Assembly (NCBI GenBank): GCA_963796325.1
Contig: CAWCLF010000001.1
Location: 1,426,001 to 1,490,000, forward strand
Reading direction: 5' to 3'
DNA: 64,000 nucleotides
DNA from: CAVYGN01 sp963796325
GTDB lineage: Bacteria; Spirochaetota; Brevinematia; Brevinematales; JAOACQ01
Shown: piece by piece, positions 17,215-26,371 of the stretch
Layout: every line of letters begins with the position of its first letter
How positions within the stretch are numbered: position 1 is the first letter of the stretch
Position numbers and translations under genes: made by a program
The notes under the pieces: model-generated
The model's database searches: none
What the model was told of the DNA's origin: nothing
The model's input: the letters and a program-made list of their open reading frames with translations, nothing else

Positions 17215-17550
17215 TTACGGCAGGCAGGACCCCGGGAAACCCCGGCATTCATGTATTTCATATGTGAAGATGCCCGCCTTTACACCGGGATCTTCATCCA
17301 TTATTTTTTTTGTCTCTTCAATGCCTGCATTGAAAATCCCGATGCCCGAAACATCGCTTCCGTCGCTTACGGGGCAGACGATAGGCAGCAGCCCTTCCTC
17401 CCTGAGCGAAAAATTCCTCCTGCCATGTTCCCAGACAATCTTATCGGCGCCGGGTTCATGCCGTTTAGGCGAGGCCCTTAAAATAACGGCAGAATAAACT
17501 TTCGCTTTACCTATCCTTTCTTTCATGACTTCATCGGTTATTTCAGGCAT
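17215..17550 (-). CDS. YCII-related (YciI-like) protein
   Basis: A 111-residue protein of the YCII domain family, a ferredoxin-like fold with a probable active-site His/Asp pair. The C-terminal half (KKIMDEDPGVKAGIFTYEIHECRGFPGSCLP) is a very typical family ending, and the segment before it is the SGIGIFNAG strand. Biochemical function is unknown. GGAGG lies 7 bases before the ATG at 17550. It converges on the SRPBCC-like gene, 17 bases apart. Confidence 0.83.
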   Translation of the reverse strand: MPEITDEVMKERIGKAKVYSAVILRASPKRHEPGADKIVWEHGRRNFSLREEGLLPIVCPVSDGSDVSGIGIFNAGIEETKKIMDEDPGVKAGIFTYEIHECRGFPGSCLP

Positions 17551-17597
17551 TCAGCCACCTCCATAAACTTATTCCTTCGAATTTAATAAATCATTGA

Positions 17598-17951
17598 TCG
17601 GAATACATCTCAAACACGATAGTTCCTGCCGGACCGGATGAAGCGGATAAATATATTGCAGGCCAGTGCCGGACAGGCGATCTGGTTGTTACTTCAGACA
17701 TACCCCTCGCGGAAAAAGCTATAGAAAAAGGAGCCGCAGGACTGGACCCGAGGGGGGAGCTTTATACCGAAAATAATATCAAAACCCGTATTGCAAACCG
17801 CGATTTAATGTTTATGCTTCGCGATAGCGGCATTAATACAGGCGGCCCTGCCTCATTCAAGCCGAAAGACCGTCAGGCTTTCGCCAACAGCCTTGACCGG
17901 TACCTGGCGCATACCGCTAAAAGAGTGCGCCCTGCCGGGAGCACCCAATAA
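17598..17951 (+). pseudogene. N-terminally truncated YaiI/YqxD (DUF188) gene
   Basis: A 117-codon open stretch ends at TAA 17949-17951 but has no start codon and follows a stop at 17595. The translation reads IVPAGPDEADKYIAGQ, LVVTSDIPLAEKAIEKGA, GLDPRGELYTENNIKTR, RDLMFMLRDSG and GGPASFKPKDRQAFANSLDR, the PIN-like UPF0178 family. About 50 N-terminal residues, including the MxIYVDADACP start with the first catalytic acids, are gone. It is therefore a remnant. Confidence 0.85.
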
Positions 17952-18221
17952 ACAGCTGATCATAATCAAAGATGCAAAAGCGCTCCATCCTGCTGAAGTC
18001 TCGCATTATCAATTGTAAATTGCCGTTGATTCATCAACCATTTTTGATATTGCTTAAAAAAATTTCAGCTTTGCCGGAAACGGCAGCATATGTTTCAGAC
18101 TATTTTGACTAATAATCATTGTTTTATTATATTGGTATAAATGAATTATAGTTTTTTACGAATTTCGTCCATAAGTAGTTAGCCGAAAGGCGCGGGAATA
18201 AAAGTTTATTCGGAGGATAAA

Positions 18222-18803
18222 ATGAATCCAAAGGTTGATGTATTTCTTAGTAAAGCCAAAAAATGGCAGGAAGAATTTGAGAAATTGAGGATGATCGTTC
18301 TTGACTGCGGGCTGACCGAAGAATTGAAGTGGGGTGTTCCCTGTTACACGTTTGAGGAAATCAACATAGTTTTAATACATGGATTCAAAGAATACTGTGC
18401 GCTTCTGTTTTTCAAAGGCGCCTTGTTAAATGATGCCAGGGGCATTCTAATCCGGCAAACGCAGAATGTGCAGGCGGCTCGCCAGATCCGGTTCACCAAT
18501 GTACGGGAAATAATCGGGATGGAACCCGTCTTGAAATCCTATATTTATGAAGCCATTGAAGTGGAAAAAGCCGGTTTGGAAGTGGATATTAAAAAGACTG
18601 CAGAATTCACCATTCCTGAGGAATTTCAAAAGAAATTAGATGAAAGCCCTGCCTTGAAAACTTCTTTTGAAGCATTGACGCCGGGGCGGCAAAGAGCATA
18701 CATTCTTTATTTTTCGGCACCCAAACAATCCAAAACCCGGGAGTCAAGGGTTGAAAATTCCATGCAGCAAATTCTCAATGGAAAGGGATTAAATGATCGG
18801 TAA
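18222..18803 (+). CDS. YdeI/OmdA family protein (DUF1801-like domain)
   Basis: A 193-residue protein. The N-terminal DUF1801-like fold (about 1-120: KWQEEFEKLRMIVLDCGLTEELKWGVPCYTF; ALLFFKGALLNDARGIL) is followed by the YdeI/OmdA C-terminal region (IPEEFQKKLDESPALKTSFEALTPGRQRAYILYFSAPKQSKTRESRV). Family members are cytosolic proteins of unclear role, sometimes linked to stress or bacterial cell-surface changes. CGGAGG precedes the ATG. Confidence 0.85.
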   Translation: MNPKVDVFLSKAKKWQEEFEKLRMIVLDCGLTEELKWGVPCYTFEEINIVLIHGFKEYCALLFFKGALLNDARGILIRQTQNVQAARQIRFTNVREIIGMEPVLKSYIYEAIEVEKAGLEVDIKKTAEFTIPEEFQKKLDESPALKTSFEALTPGRQRAYILYFSAPKQSKTRESRVENSMQQILNGKGLNDR

Positions 18804-19086
18804 ATTCGATAATATTTAAGATTGGTGGCAATAATTAATAATGACAACCCAAAAGCTGTATTATTTCACAGAATTGGTACATTTCTTATGGTTATTTCTT
18901 TAATAGCCAGTTTTATATTTTTGGATGTAATGTTTTTGTTTATCTGTACGAATCCCGGATGCAGGTTTCACGGCTCATTTATTTCATTGCCGGGATTGAA
19001 TTAATCCTCATTATAACAATGAACGTTGACAGAAATAATGTATCTAAATATAATTTTTTAAAAAACCGATTATACGGAAATTTTAA

Positions 19087-20445
19087 ATGAAAGATTTTGT
19101 TATTGTTATTATCTCATTTTTACTCGTTTTTCCATTAGCCGCCTCAGGCGCATCAGTCAGGTTTACCAGTATTATCGACGGGGCGGTGGTACCCTCGAAT
19201 TGGCTCCACCCGATAATCGATTGGGATGAAAGCGGTGAAACAAATAAAAAATATCAATTGTCGATATGGACCGGCGATGCCAGCCTCTTGCTTTCCATTA
19301 CAGGCAACCGCTATGTTTTCAGGGACGATTCTTTCAAGCCTTTTTTAACAAGCCGGAAAATATTTTTTAAAATAGATCCGGCGGGCGAATCGAACTCAGG
19401 AGATACAGCCGGTGTAATAGTAGATTATTTGCCTTTCAAAGACATAGTCATTTACCGGCTTGTAGAGCCCCTTTTCAATCCCGGCCAGGACGCATTTATT
19501 GAAACCATGAATCTCGGCGATGGCAGGCAAACGGCATTGGCAGAGCTTAAAAACACCTGCATTGGATGTCATTCCTACAGCGGCAGCGCCGGCCTTTTGA
19601 ATTTAAAAAGAGGGTCCGACCGCCGCCTGGTTTTAGGAAAATCGTCTGCATACGGAAATGTTTTTCAGCAGTTTAAACTTGGCGAATTTTCATTTATAAG
19701 CATATCGCCCGACGGCGTTACCGCCGCTATAGTCAGGAATTCCCGATCCATGATCGATATTAAAAGCAATGCCGCCGAACCTTTCGATATGACCTATAGC
19801 TCGGGTCGTATTGAAATTTTCAATCAGTCGGAAGGGAAGATTTTACCGCTTCCAGGCGCTTCAGATACAAATTATGTCAGCGATATGCCCTCATGGAGCC
19901 CCGATGGAAAAAACATTGTTTTTTGCCGCTATGAAGCTAACCCCGGAGTCAATCTGTTAAAACCGGTACGCCTGTTCATTGTACCTTATAATAACGGGAA
20001 AGGGGGCAAAGCCGTCCCTTTATTAAAAAAACCACCTTCTGATTACTGCTACTTCCCAAAATTTTCCCCGAACGGAAAATTCGTATCCTTCGTATCCGGG
20101 AACGCCTCCAAAGGTTATTTTGCCAGAAAATCCAGCTCTATCTGGCTATACTCGCTCTTGAGCGGGGACCTGAAAAAGCTATCTCTGAATAAACCGGGAA
20201 CGATGAATTCATGGCATGCCTGGTCGTCGGACAGCCGCTGGATGGTATTCTCAACGAAGAGGGACAGGGACGAGCTTACAACCCTATATATGGCTAAAAT
20301 CGATCCTGACGGATCCGGGCATCCTCCTGTCAAAATAGCTTTTGACAATGATTATAAAGTCAACCTGCCTTTCCTGGTCCCCGAAGGAAAACTGCCGGAC
20401 TTCGGAAAGGATTTGCCGAAATTTATTGATGCAATTATGCATTAA
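19087..20445 (+). CDS. exported TolB-like beta-propeller protein with one c-type haem motif
   Basis: A 452-residue periplasmic protein with a signal peptide (core about 4-20). An N-terminal beta domain is followed by CIGCH (Cys158-His162), a CxxCH covalent haem motif, then WD40/PD40-type blades with the typical SPDG and W-SPDGKNIVF, FSPNGKFVSF, WSSDSRWMVFSTKRD repeats (about 200-430). The mix suggests a haem-bearing propeller used in electron transfer or redox sensing at the envelope (inference). The ribosome site is weak. A discoidin-like gene follows 29 bases later and a dipeptidase gene after that. Confidence 0.8.
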   Translation: MKDFVIVIISFLLVFPLAASGASVRFTSIIDGAVVPSNWLHPIIDWDESGETNKKYQLSIWTGDASLLLSITGNRYVFRDDSFKPFLTSRKIFFKIDPAGESNSGDTAGVIVDYLPFKDIVIYRLVEPLFNPGQDAFIETMNLGDGRQTALAELKNTCIGCHSYSGSAGLLNLKRGSDRRLVLGKSSAYGNVFQQFKLGEFSFISISPDGVTAAIVRNSRSMIDIKSNAAEPFDMTYSSGRIEIFNQSEGKILPLPGASDTNYVSDMPSWSPDGKNIVFCRYEANPGVNLLKPVRLFIVPYNNGKGGKAVPLLKKPPSDYCYFPKFSPNGKFVSFVSGNASKGYFARKSSSIWLYSLLSGDLKKLSLNKPGTMNSWHAWSSDSRWMVFSTKRDRDELTTLYMAKIDPDGSGHPPVKIAFDNDYKVNLPFLVPEGKLPDFGKDLPKFIDAIMH

Positions 20446-20474
20446 AAAAAATAAAGTAAATTAAGGAGCATAAT

Positions 20475-21848
20475 ATGAAAAAAATCATCGCGCCGATTTT
20501 ACTACTTTTATTTTTTTGTTTCATCAAGGGGTTTTCTTTAATTGAATCTTCATCCGGGGAAAAAACGGATATTTCTATTATTTCAACAACGTCGATAAAG
20601 GACTCGCTGCCGTATAATATTTTCGAGGAAAAAACATGGGAAGCGGATCCCGATTCCAAATTTGTCAAGATCGATTTTCTATTTGATAAGCCTGTCAAAT
20701 TAGGGGGTCTTAAGATTGAACTGGGAAATGACTTAACCGAGGCAGTGACTGTCTTTCTCAATATCCAGGACGCCGTTTATACCGTAATACCGCATAACGG
20801 CGAAATCGATTTGCCTATTCCTTTTAAACCGGGTATAAACTCGGTAAATATTAATTTCGGCAGAAATAATAATGTGTCGATAAAGGGCGTGCATTTCTTC
20901 GATGATAAAAACAATGAAATTACCGTCAATGCGGCCAGAGCTATTAAGGGCAATGTTACCGCAACATCCACTCTTGACCCGGTGCTTACATACAATATCT
21001 GGAATATTTTCGATTCGCGTCTTGAGAACGGCTGGTCTTCAAACCATAAAAAAAGCGGTGATAGCATAGAATTCAGGTTTGAAAGGCCCCAGACCATATC
21101 GGCGCTCAAATTCTGGAACGGTTATCAACGTTCTAAGGTTCACTTCGATGCGAACAGCAGGTTCAGGACCATGAAAATAGAGGATGATAAAGGATTCTCC
21201 CAGACAGTTAAATTTGAGGATAGGATGGGGATGCAGGAAATACAGCTGGCTAAAACGCTCAATGGGAATTATCTTAAAATGACGGTCCTGGACAGTTATG
21301 CGGGAAGCGCGTATAAGGACCTTGTTTTCAGTGAACTTCGTTTTTATGACGGTAAGAGGTATTTTCTTATCGATCCGGCCGATTTTATCAAAGAAAATAT
21401 TAAATTAAACAGGGAAGCATTCCTGGCAGCCGGAGTCGGATATATTCTGGATCAATCGATCGAGATGCCCGAGGAGGGTCCGGATTCAAGCGACCTCAGA
21501 TTCAGGTTCCGTTCCGACGGTAGCGTTTATGCCGAAGGCAGCATTATAGGCGAAAAGGCGAATGAATATTTTGTGGTAGGAAACTACGAAGTCTTAAAAT
21601 CGGACCCGTCCGGCGGCATAAATCTCAGAATGTTCGGTTATATAGTAACGCAGGAGGGCGAGCTGATATCCACTGGCGGTGGGGACTGCGGAGGCGGAGG
21701 AGGCGAATATCAGTATAAAAATTCGACTAAAAGGATTTTCACCGAATTTATAACCATTTCCAAAGCCGACAGCAATTCCGTATGGATAACAAACACAGGG
21801 AATAATCATCATCTGAATTTCGACCGAAGTCAGTTTGACATAGAGTAA
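20475..21848 (+). CDS. exported discoidin-like (F5/8 type C) protein
   Basis: A 457-residue secreted protein with a signal peptide (core about 5-20). Two beta-sandwich regions appear. The second (about 155-300) has the pattern of the NADase-type glycan-binding discoidin domain: NIFDSRLENGWSSN, IEFRFERPQTISALKFWNGYQ, LVFSELRFYDG. The C-terminal 150 residues are beta-rich with a GGGDCGGGGGEY loop. It probably binds glycan or cell-wall polymer. AAGGAG precedes the ATG. It sits between the haem propeller and VanX-type genes, likely one operon. Confidence 0.7.
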   Translation: MKKIIAPILLLLFFCFIKGFSLIESSSGEKTDISIISTTSIKDSLPYNIFEEKTWEADPDSKFVKIDFLFDKPVKLGGLKIELGNDLTEAVTVFLNIQDAVYTVIPHNGEIDLPIPFKPGINSVNINFGRNNNVSIKGVHFFDDKNNEITVNAARAIKGNVTATSTLDPVLTYNIWNIFDSRLENGWSSNHKKSGDSIEFRFERPQTISALKFWNGYQRSKVHFDANSRFRTMKIEDDKGFSQTVKFEDRMGMQEIQLAKTLNGNYLKMTVLDSYAGSAYKDLVFSELRFYDGKRYFLIDPADFIKENIKLNREAFLAAGVGYILDQSIEMPEEGPDSSDLRFRFRSDGSVYAEGSIIGEKANEYFVVGNYEVLKSDPSGGINLRMFGYIVTQEGELISTGGGDCGGGGGEYQYKNSTKRIFTEFITISKADSNSVWITNTGNNHHLNFDRSQFDIE

Positions 21849-21886
21849 TATAATATGATGCGGGGAATCCCGGAAGAGTTAAAAAT

Positions 21887-22633
21887 ATGTTTATAAGAAA
21901 TATTTTTTTATTTTTAATTCTTGCAGCAGCCGCGGCGGCTCTTTATCCGTACGATAAAGCCTGGATAAGCGGTGAAGCGGTAAAACGCGAAAACCTGGTC
22001 GATATTCAAGCATTGGACCCCTCGATCGGCGTAAAATTAATGTACGCCACTACAAATAATTTCCTGGGTAAAAACGTATACGGCGATCTTAGAATTTGCT
22101 ACCTTCGAAGGGTAGCTGCGGAAAAGCTTACAAACGCGCAAAGAATTTTAAAAGAAAAGCAGCCCGGCTATAGCCTGCTGATATATGATGGTTTAAGGCC
22201 GCGCAGGGTCCAATACCAGATGTGGGAGATTGTGAAAAATACTCCGAAGATGTTTTATGTCGCCGATCCCAGGTTGGGTTCCATTCATAATTACGGCGCT
22301 GCCGTTGATCTTACTATCGTAGACGATAAGGGAAATCCGCTCGATATGGGCACATCCTTCGATTATTTCGGCTTAAAGGCCCAGCCGAGGTATGAAGAAT
22401 ATTACCTTCATCCAAAATCGCTGGAACAAGGAAAACTCGATAAAAACATCCGTAAAATGATTGAAAACGATATAAAAATATCCGGCCCCCTGAATGATAT
22501 GAAAATCACAAACCGCCTGATGCTCAAGGAAATTATGGAAAAGGCCGGCTTTGAACCGATTGTCAATGAATGGTGGCACTTTGACGCATTCCCCGTTAAC
22601 CTGGTGCGTAAAAAATTTACAATCGTAGAATAA
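21887..22633 (+). CDS. exported D-alanyl-D-alanine dipeptidase (VanX/DdpX family)
   Basis: Zinc dipeptidase of family M15D that hydrolyses D-Ala-D-Ala. The 248-residue protein has a signal peptide (core 5-20), so it acts outside the cytoplasm like DdpX rather than cytosolic VanX. Zinc and catalytic motifs are complete: SIHNYGAAVDL with His134 and Asp141, and EWWHFD with Glu228 and His231; GLRP with Arg104 is also present. No vanH/vanA genes are near, so peptidoglycan recycling or nutrient use is likelier than glycopeptide resistance. GGAAG lies upstream of the ATG. Confidence 0.88.
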   Translation: MFIRNIFLFLILAAAAAALYPYDKAWISGEAVKRENLVDIQALDPSIGVKLMYATTNNFLGKNVYGDLRICYLRRVAAEKLTNAQRILKEKQPGYSLLIYDGLRPRRVQYQMWEIVKNTPKMFYVADPRLGSIHNYGAAVDLTIVDDKGNPLDMGTSFDYFGLKAQPRYEEYYLHPKSLEQGKLDKNIRKMIENDIKISGPLNDMKITNRLMLKEIMEKAGFEPIVNEWWHFDAFPVNLVRKKFTIVE

Positions 22634-22712
22634 CCGAAGCCGGGAATTTGCACATATAGCAGCGAATATAGGCCCCGACTATTCTGAAGGCTGAATATAT
22701 TAATTAATTCAT

Positions 22713-22741
22713 TTGACTTTACACAGTATTATGTGTAGAAT
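22713..22741 (+). promoter_or_regulatory. vapBC promoter with internal operator-like dyad
   Basis: TTGACT (22713-22718), a 17-base spacer and TAGAAT (22736-22741). A perfect dyad TACACA (22720-22725) and TGTGTA (22732-22737) fills the spacer, as expected for toxin-antitoxin autoregulation. Confidence 0.7.
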
Positions 22742-22765
22742 AATGTCAGGTAAAAGGAGGCTTTT

Positions 22766-22966
22766 ATGGCAACAAATTTAAATATTGACATAGGTCTTTT
22801 AGGAGAGGCTTATCGTATTGGCGGCTTAAAAACCAAGAAAGAAACAGTCAATGAAGCCTTGAAGGAGTTTATCCAAAGACATAAGCAAAAAGATATACTG
22901 AAATTTTTTAATAAAATAGAATACGATAAGGATTATGATTACAAGAGGGGCAGGAACCGTATATGA
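22766..22966 (+). CDS. vapB: VapB-type antitoxin
   Basis: A 66-residue ribbon-helix-helix antitoxin of the DUF2191/VapB type: TNLNIDIGLLGEAYRIGGLKTKKETVNEALKEFIQRHK. The Tyr/Asp/Arg-rich C-terminal tail (DYDYKRGRN) is the toxin-neutralising part in relatives. AAAGGAGG precedes the ATG. It overlaps vapC by four bases (ATGA), so the two are translationally coupled. Confidence 0.88.
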   Translation: MATNLNIDIGLLGEAYRIGGLKTKKETVNEALKEFIQRHKQKDILKFFNKIEYDKDYDYKRGRNRI

Positions 22967-23391
22967 AGATTCTTGCGGATACTTCTGTCTGGTCCGAAGC
23001 ATTAAGAAGGAAAGAAAAGACTATCCGCAGTGAAGACACATTGCTTTATAAGATGATTAATAATAATGAACAAATTGTATTGACAGGTATTGTATTGCAG
23101 GAAATTCTTACGGGAATATCAAGCAAAAAAGTATTTAATGAAATACAATCGGTATTGTCTGATTTCCTGATGATTGAGCCAACCGTTAATGATTATATTT
23201 GCGCCGCTGAATTAAGTAACAATCTGAAAACGAAAGGCATTACGGCAGGCAGCATAGATTTTCTGATAGCCAGCATAGCTGTAAATAATGAACTTCCGCT
23301 TGCAACATTTGACAATGACTTTCATAACATAGCCATGCATTCAAAGTTAAAGATACTGGATCCGGAGAAGTATAAAGGAAGCAGAATTTGA
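22963..23391 (+). CDS. vapC: VapC-type PIN-domain toxin
   Basis: A 142-residue PIN ribonuclease. Metal-binding acids are in place: Asp6 in LADTSVW, Glu47 in LQEILTG, Asp in GSIDFLIA and Asp in ATFDNDF. VapC proteins cut tRNA or rRNA when free of VapB. It starts inside the stop of vapB. Length and motif order are normal, so it looks intact. Confidence 0.92.
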   Translation: MKILADTSVWSEALRRKEKTIRSEDTLLYKMINNNEQIVLTGIVLQEILTGISSKKVFNEIQSVLSDFLMIEPTVNDYICAAELSNNLKTKGITAGSIDFLIASIAVNNELPLATFDNDFHNIAMHSKLKILDPEKYKGSRI

Positions 23392-23525
23392 AATCATCCG
23401 GGCCGATGCTATTCATTATGGCTGCCATTTTCAAAAAGGCCTCTGCAGGCCATACCCTTTACAAACCAGGCAGGTGAAAAATTATATGCCATTCCTTAAC
23501 ATAACTTCCACATAAAAATTCATTA

Positions 23526-23888
23526 CTACTCTTTTATAGAAAAACCTAGGTCAATGAACTCAAATTCTTCCCGCTTCAACTGAAACAGTATTTGAAGGAT
23601 GTCTTCCGGCGTTTTAACTGAGCCGAAATTAATTGGTCGTGAAGTGATTACGGCTCTAATCATTTCCATCGACTCGGTTTTACCTTCCGGCAGGCTTACG
23701 TCTAAATGGATGCCTTTTTTGATATCCGCTGCAGAAGGGAAGTTGTATTTTCCAGAACTGATAAAGTTCGAGTTATTCTGTGAATTCGGAAAGAGTAAAG
23801 TTTCCGAATCGCCGTATAGGTCAAAAAAGTAAAGCCAGGCGTTGGTTTGAATGGAGTATTCCAGCGTAATCCTATCGCCCGGGGTGCG
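23526..23888 (-). pseudogene. C-terminal fragment of a DUF4384-domain protein
   Basis: On the minus strand 120 codons are open between a TAA just upstream of 23888 and the stop TAG at 23526-23528, with no start codon. The translation has GDRITLEYSIQTNAWLYFF, LFPNSQNNSN, GKYNFPSAADIKKGI and a long C-terminal part, the pattern of DUF4384, usually found at the C-terminus of larger exported or kinase-linked proteins. The rest of the gene is absent. Confidence 0.7.
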
Positions 23889-24181
23889 TTAAAAATCACC
23901 GATGTCCTGAATCATAACGACAATACTGTCGATCCGGAGAAAGAGGCGGATGCCTGACAATCTATCCTGGACCGCTGCCGGATCTGAAACTTATGGTTGA
24001 ATACTGGGCTTTGTTCAATATGGGTGAGGTTGGAACCTTGACTTTGAAGCGTCAGCCAGGATGGAAAGCACCTGACTTTTATCTTGGGAAATAATTTTAT
24101 GAAGGATTTACCTTGACCATATCTAATGAACTTTAGTAATATTATTTTAGCATTAATTTAAAATATAGGGGGAAGTTAATT

Positions 24182-24544
24182 GTGATAAATCGTGAAACTG
24201 CAAAATTACCAGAAGATCTTGCTAAGTTATTTGTTTTGAGGGCCAATGAGGGGGATGTTGAAGGATTAGTAGCATTATATGAATCAAATGCTATCCTTGT
24301 TATTGAAGACGGAAAACTTGCAATAGGTTCAGTTGATATCCGTATATTTTATGAAAAATTGCTTGCATCACATCCTAATTTTATCCCTGGAATTCAAGAA
24401 CCAGCTTTGCAAAATGGCGGATTAGCTCTGACTTCCTCTCATTTAACCAATGGTGATATAACAGCCGAAATTGCTCGACAGCAACAGGATGGGACATGGA
24501 AATGGGTTGTTGATAATCCTGCTATTTACAAGAGTAATCTCTGA
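24182..24544 (+). CDS. NTF2-like / SnoaL-type small protein
   Basis: A 120-residue protein of the NTF2/SnoaL/DUF4440 cone fold: ELAKLFVLRANEGDVEGLVALYESNAILV-like start, IGSVDIRIFYEKLL helix and DGTWKWVVDNPAIY end, the usual order for these small ligand-binding or enzyme domains. The start is GTG with GGGGGAAG upstream. The region before it (23889-24181) holds scrambled short frames, apparently gene debris. Confidence 0.75.
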   Translation: MINRETAKLPEDLAKLFVLRANEGDVEGLVALYESNAILVIEDGKLAIGSVDIRIFYEKLLASHPNFIPGIQEPALQNGGLALTSSHLTNGDITAEIARQQQDGTWKWVVDNPAIYKSNL

Positions 24545-24620
24545 AAATAATTTTATGGGGGGATTAAAACTCCCCCTGGATTTACCCATATATTTATGAA
24601 GGTAATAAGATATTCAAGCT

Positions 24621-25049
24621 TTAATTTTCAAGCAATTTTTTAAGACCGTTAAGTACCGATTCCCAGTTTTTACCAGACTGGTCCCTTTCCTCTTCCGAAT
24701 CATTGTTGTCCTGTGTGAGGACAAGCTTGGTTGCATTATTTTCACTGATTATTTCATAAGTGACCCTCTTATAATTTTCAGGAAGGTCTTTCTTCCCATA
24801 AGCAGAACTCCAGTAAGTAGTGTCGAGTAATTTTTCAGGGACAAGTTTAATGATCTTTCCTTTGTCTTCATATGCCTTGCCGTTCCAAACCCCTCTGTAA
24901 TAAATCGGGCTCCCTTCTTTCCACTCAGACACAGCATCAGTCCCGAATAGATATTTTTTTATCATAACGGGATCGACAAGTGCGTTCCATACTTTCGAAG
25001 CGGACGCATTTATATCTACTTCCTTCCTTACGATAAATTCGTTTTTCAT
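24621..25049 (-). CDS. SRPBCC / AHSA1-type protein
   Basis: A 142-residue START-fold protein close to the AHSA1 (activator of Hsp90 homologue) type. The start IVRKEVDINASASKVWNALVDPVMIKKYLFG, the WKEGSPIYYRG turn, the GKIIKLVPEKLLDTTYW strand and the C-terminal helix NWESVLNGLKKLLEN are all standard. The ligand is unknown. GGGAGG precedes the ATG. The paralogue-like gene at 16769 is more divergent. Confidence 0.85.
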   Translation of the reverse strand: MKNEFIVRKEVDINASASKVWNALVDPVMIKKYLFGTDAVSEWKEGSPIYYRGVWNGKAYEDKGKIIKLVPEKLLDTTYWSSAYGKKDLPENYKRVTYEIISENNATKLVLTQDNNDSEEERDQSGKNWESVLNGLKKLLEN

Positions 25050-25223
25050 ATAAATCCTCCCTTTGCCTACTTTATTTCATATATAATAAAATATCATTAT
25101 CCGGTCAATAAAAGAGGATATGCCTATACCCATATAGTTAAAATTCCCACACTTCATTTCCAACATCTGTTGACTTAGTATTGAACTCTAACTATCATAA
25201 TGAAAACAAGTTAGGAGATAAAT

Positions 25224-25490
25224 ATGAAATTCTGGTATTTTTCCAAGAAGGGCGACTGGATTACGGGTCAGTACGGAAACTATAAATTCTGCGCGAAAGT
25301 ATATGACATAGGTTCCTACTATGGGATTAACGAAGGACGGGTTTCCAAATTGAATATCAAGGAAATAAAAGAAAACAAGGAAATTGTAAACTATGACAGA
25401 GTATGGGATATTCAACCGAAAAACGACAAAGATATCGCAGCTTTCAAAGCAATATTAAAAGCCTTCGAATCACTTCCTATACATGAATAA
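25224..25490 (+). CDS. small conserved-looking protein, unknown function
   Basis: An 88-residue soluble protein rich in aromatic residues. The N-terminal half (FWYFSKKGDWITGQYGNYKFCAKVYDIGSYYGINEGRVSKL) looks like a small beta-sheet and the C-terminal part (NDKDIAAFKAILKAFESL) like a helix. I think small proteins of this form exist in other bacteria but cannot name a function. TAGGAG lies 7 bases before the ATG. Confidence 0.6.
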   Translation: MKFWYFSKKGDWITGQYGNYKFCAKVYDIGSYYGINEGRVSKLNIKEIKENKEIVNYDRVWDIQPKNDKDIAAFKAILKAFESLPIHE

Positions 25491-25513
25491 ATTCGGTTAT
25501 TTAACAAACTTAT

Positions 25514-26233
25514 CTACATTTTTTTGAAAACCAAGTTCCTTGCGGGGGGAAAAGCCCCCTTCACCCTTGTTTCGCCGATGAGATTAAAACCTGTTTCCAC
25601 CATGATCATTTTGTATTGATTCAGGTTAGCAAAATTAATAATAATAACTGTACCACCAATTTTCATTACTCGGGATATTTCATCCAGGGCCTTTCTTCTT
25701 GCGTTTATTTCGTAAATATTATGAATAGAAAAACTGGCTACGGCTATGTCAAACATTCCATCAGCAAAGGACATAGCGCGCATATCTTCAGTTTTCAGTG
25801 TTATTTTCTTTTCCTGCCCGGATCGGCGTATGTTTTCCATAATTGAGCTTTCGGAATTGCCTGAAATGTCTTCGGCTTTCCAGATGTCAATGCCATAAAC
25901 ATGGCCATTTTCAAGAGTTTCCGCAAAGCCTATAGCGTAAAGTCCCCGACCACAGCCGATATCGAGGATCGTTTCGTCGCCTTTTAAACCAAGTTTTTTT
26001 ATCAGTTTGTCCCTGTTGGAAATTTTATAAATTCTACTGTAGAGTAGCATTCCCAAACCGGGAACGAAAAAACAGAAGAAGAATAAGATGAAGATTGTCC
26101 TTGATAAAACTGCTATAATGGGGTGCAACGGAATCAAAAAAGACGCGATCGTAAAGATTAGCATGGCCCCTGCAGCGATAGAAAGGTTTCTTAAAACACC
26201 GGGAGCATCGTAACCGAAATTAGGCTTTCTCAT
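25514..26233 (-). CDS. membrane-anchored class I SAM-dependent methyltransferase, paralogue
   Basis: A 239-residue protein with the same layout as 5574-6308: short N-terminal FGYDAPG segment, two hydrophobic segments, then a Rossmann domain with ILDIGCGRGLYAIG (motif I), YGIDIWKAED, FDIAVASFSIHNIYE and VMKIGGTVIIINF. The shared IDIW and SIHNI/CLHNI motifs mark them as one subfamily. The substrate is unknown. A TTG at 26248 opens the frame, but GAGG precedes the ATG at 26233. Confidence 0.82.
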   Translation of the reverse strand: MRKPNFGYDAPGVLRNLSIAAGAMLIFTIASFLIPLHPIIAVLSRTIFILFFFCFFVPGLGMLLYSRIYKISNRDKLIKKLGLKGDETILDIGCGRGLYAIGFAETLENGHVYGIDIWKAEDISGNSESSIMENIRRSGQEKKITLKTEDMRAMSFADGMFDIAVASFSIHNIYEINARRKALDEISRVMKIGGTVIIINFANLNQYKMIMVETGFNLIGETRVKGAFPPARNLVFKKM

Positions 26234-26371
26234 ATTAAACCTCGACAAACTTAAGTGGTTTTATGTTTGTACAACTTTTCTAACACAGGGGGATATCTAT
26301 TTAAAAGATTGAAAATAAAATCTGTAATCCATTATTATTTTACACTACATTTAAAAATATTTTAGGTAAAT

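Noticed and set aside
18822..19004. 60-codon plus-strand frame with one hydrophobic segment
   Set aside because: TTG start without a ribosome site; the hydrophobic stretch alone is not enough to call a gene.
19087..22633. Glycopeptide-resistance cluster because of the VanX-type gene
   Set aside because: The enzyme has a signal peptide and no vanH, vanA or vanRS genes are near.
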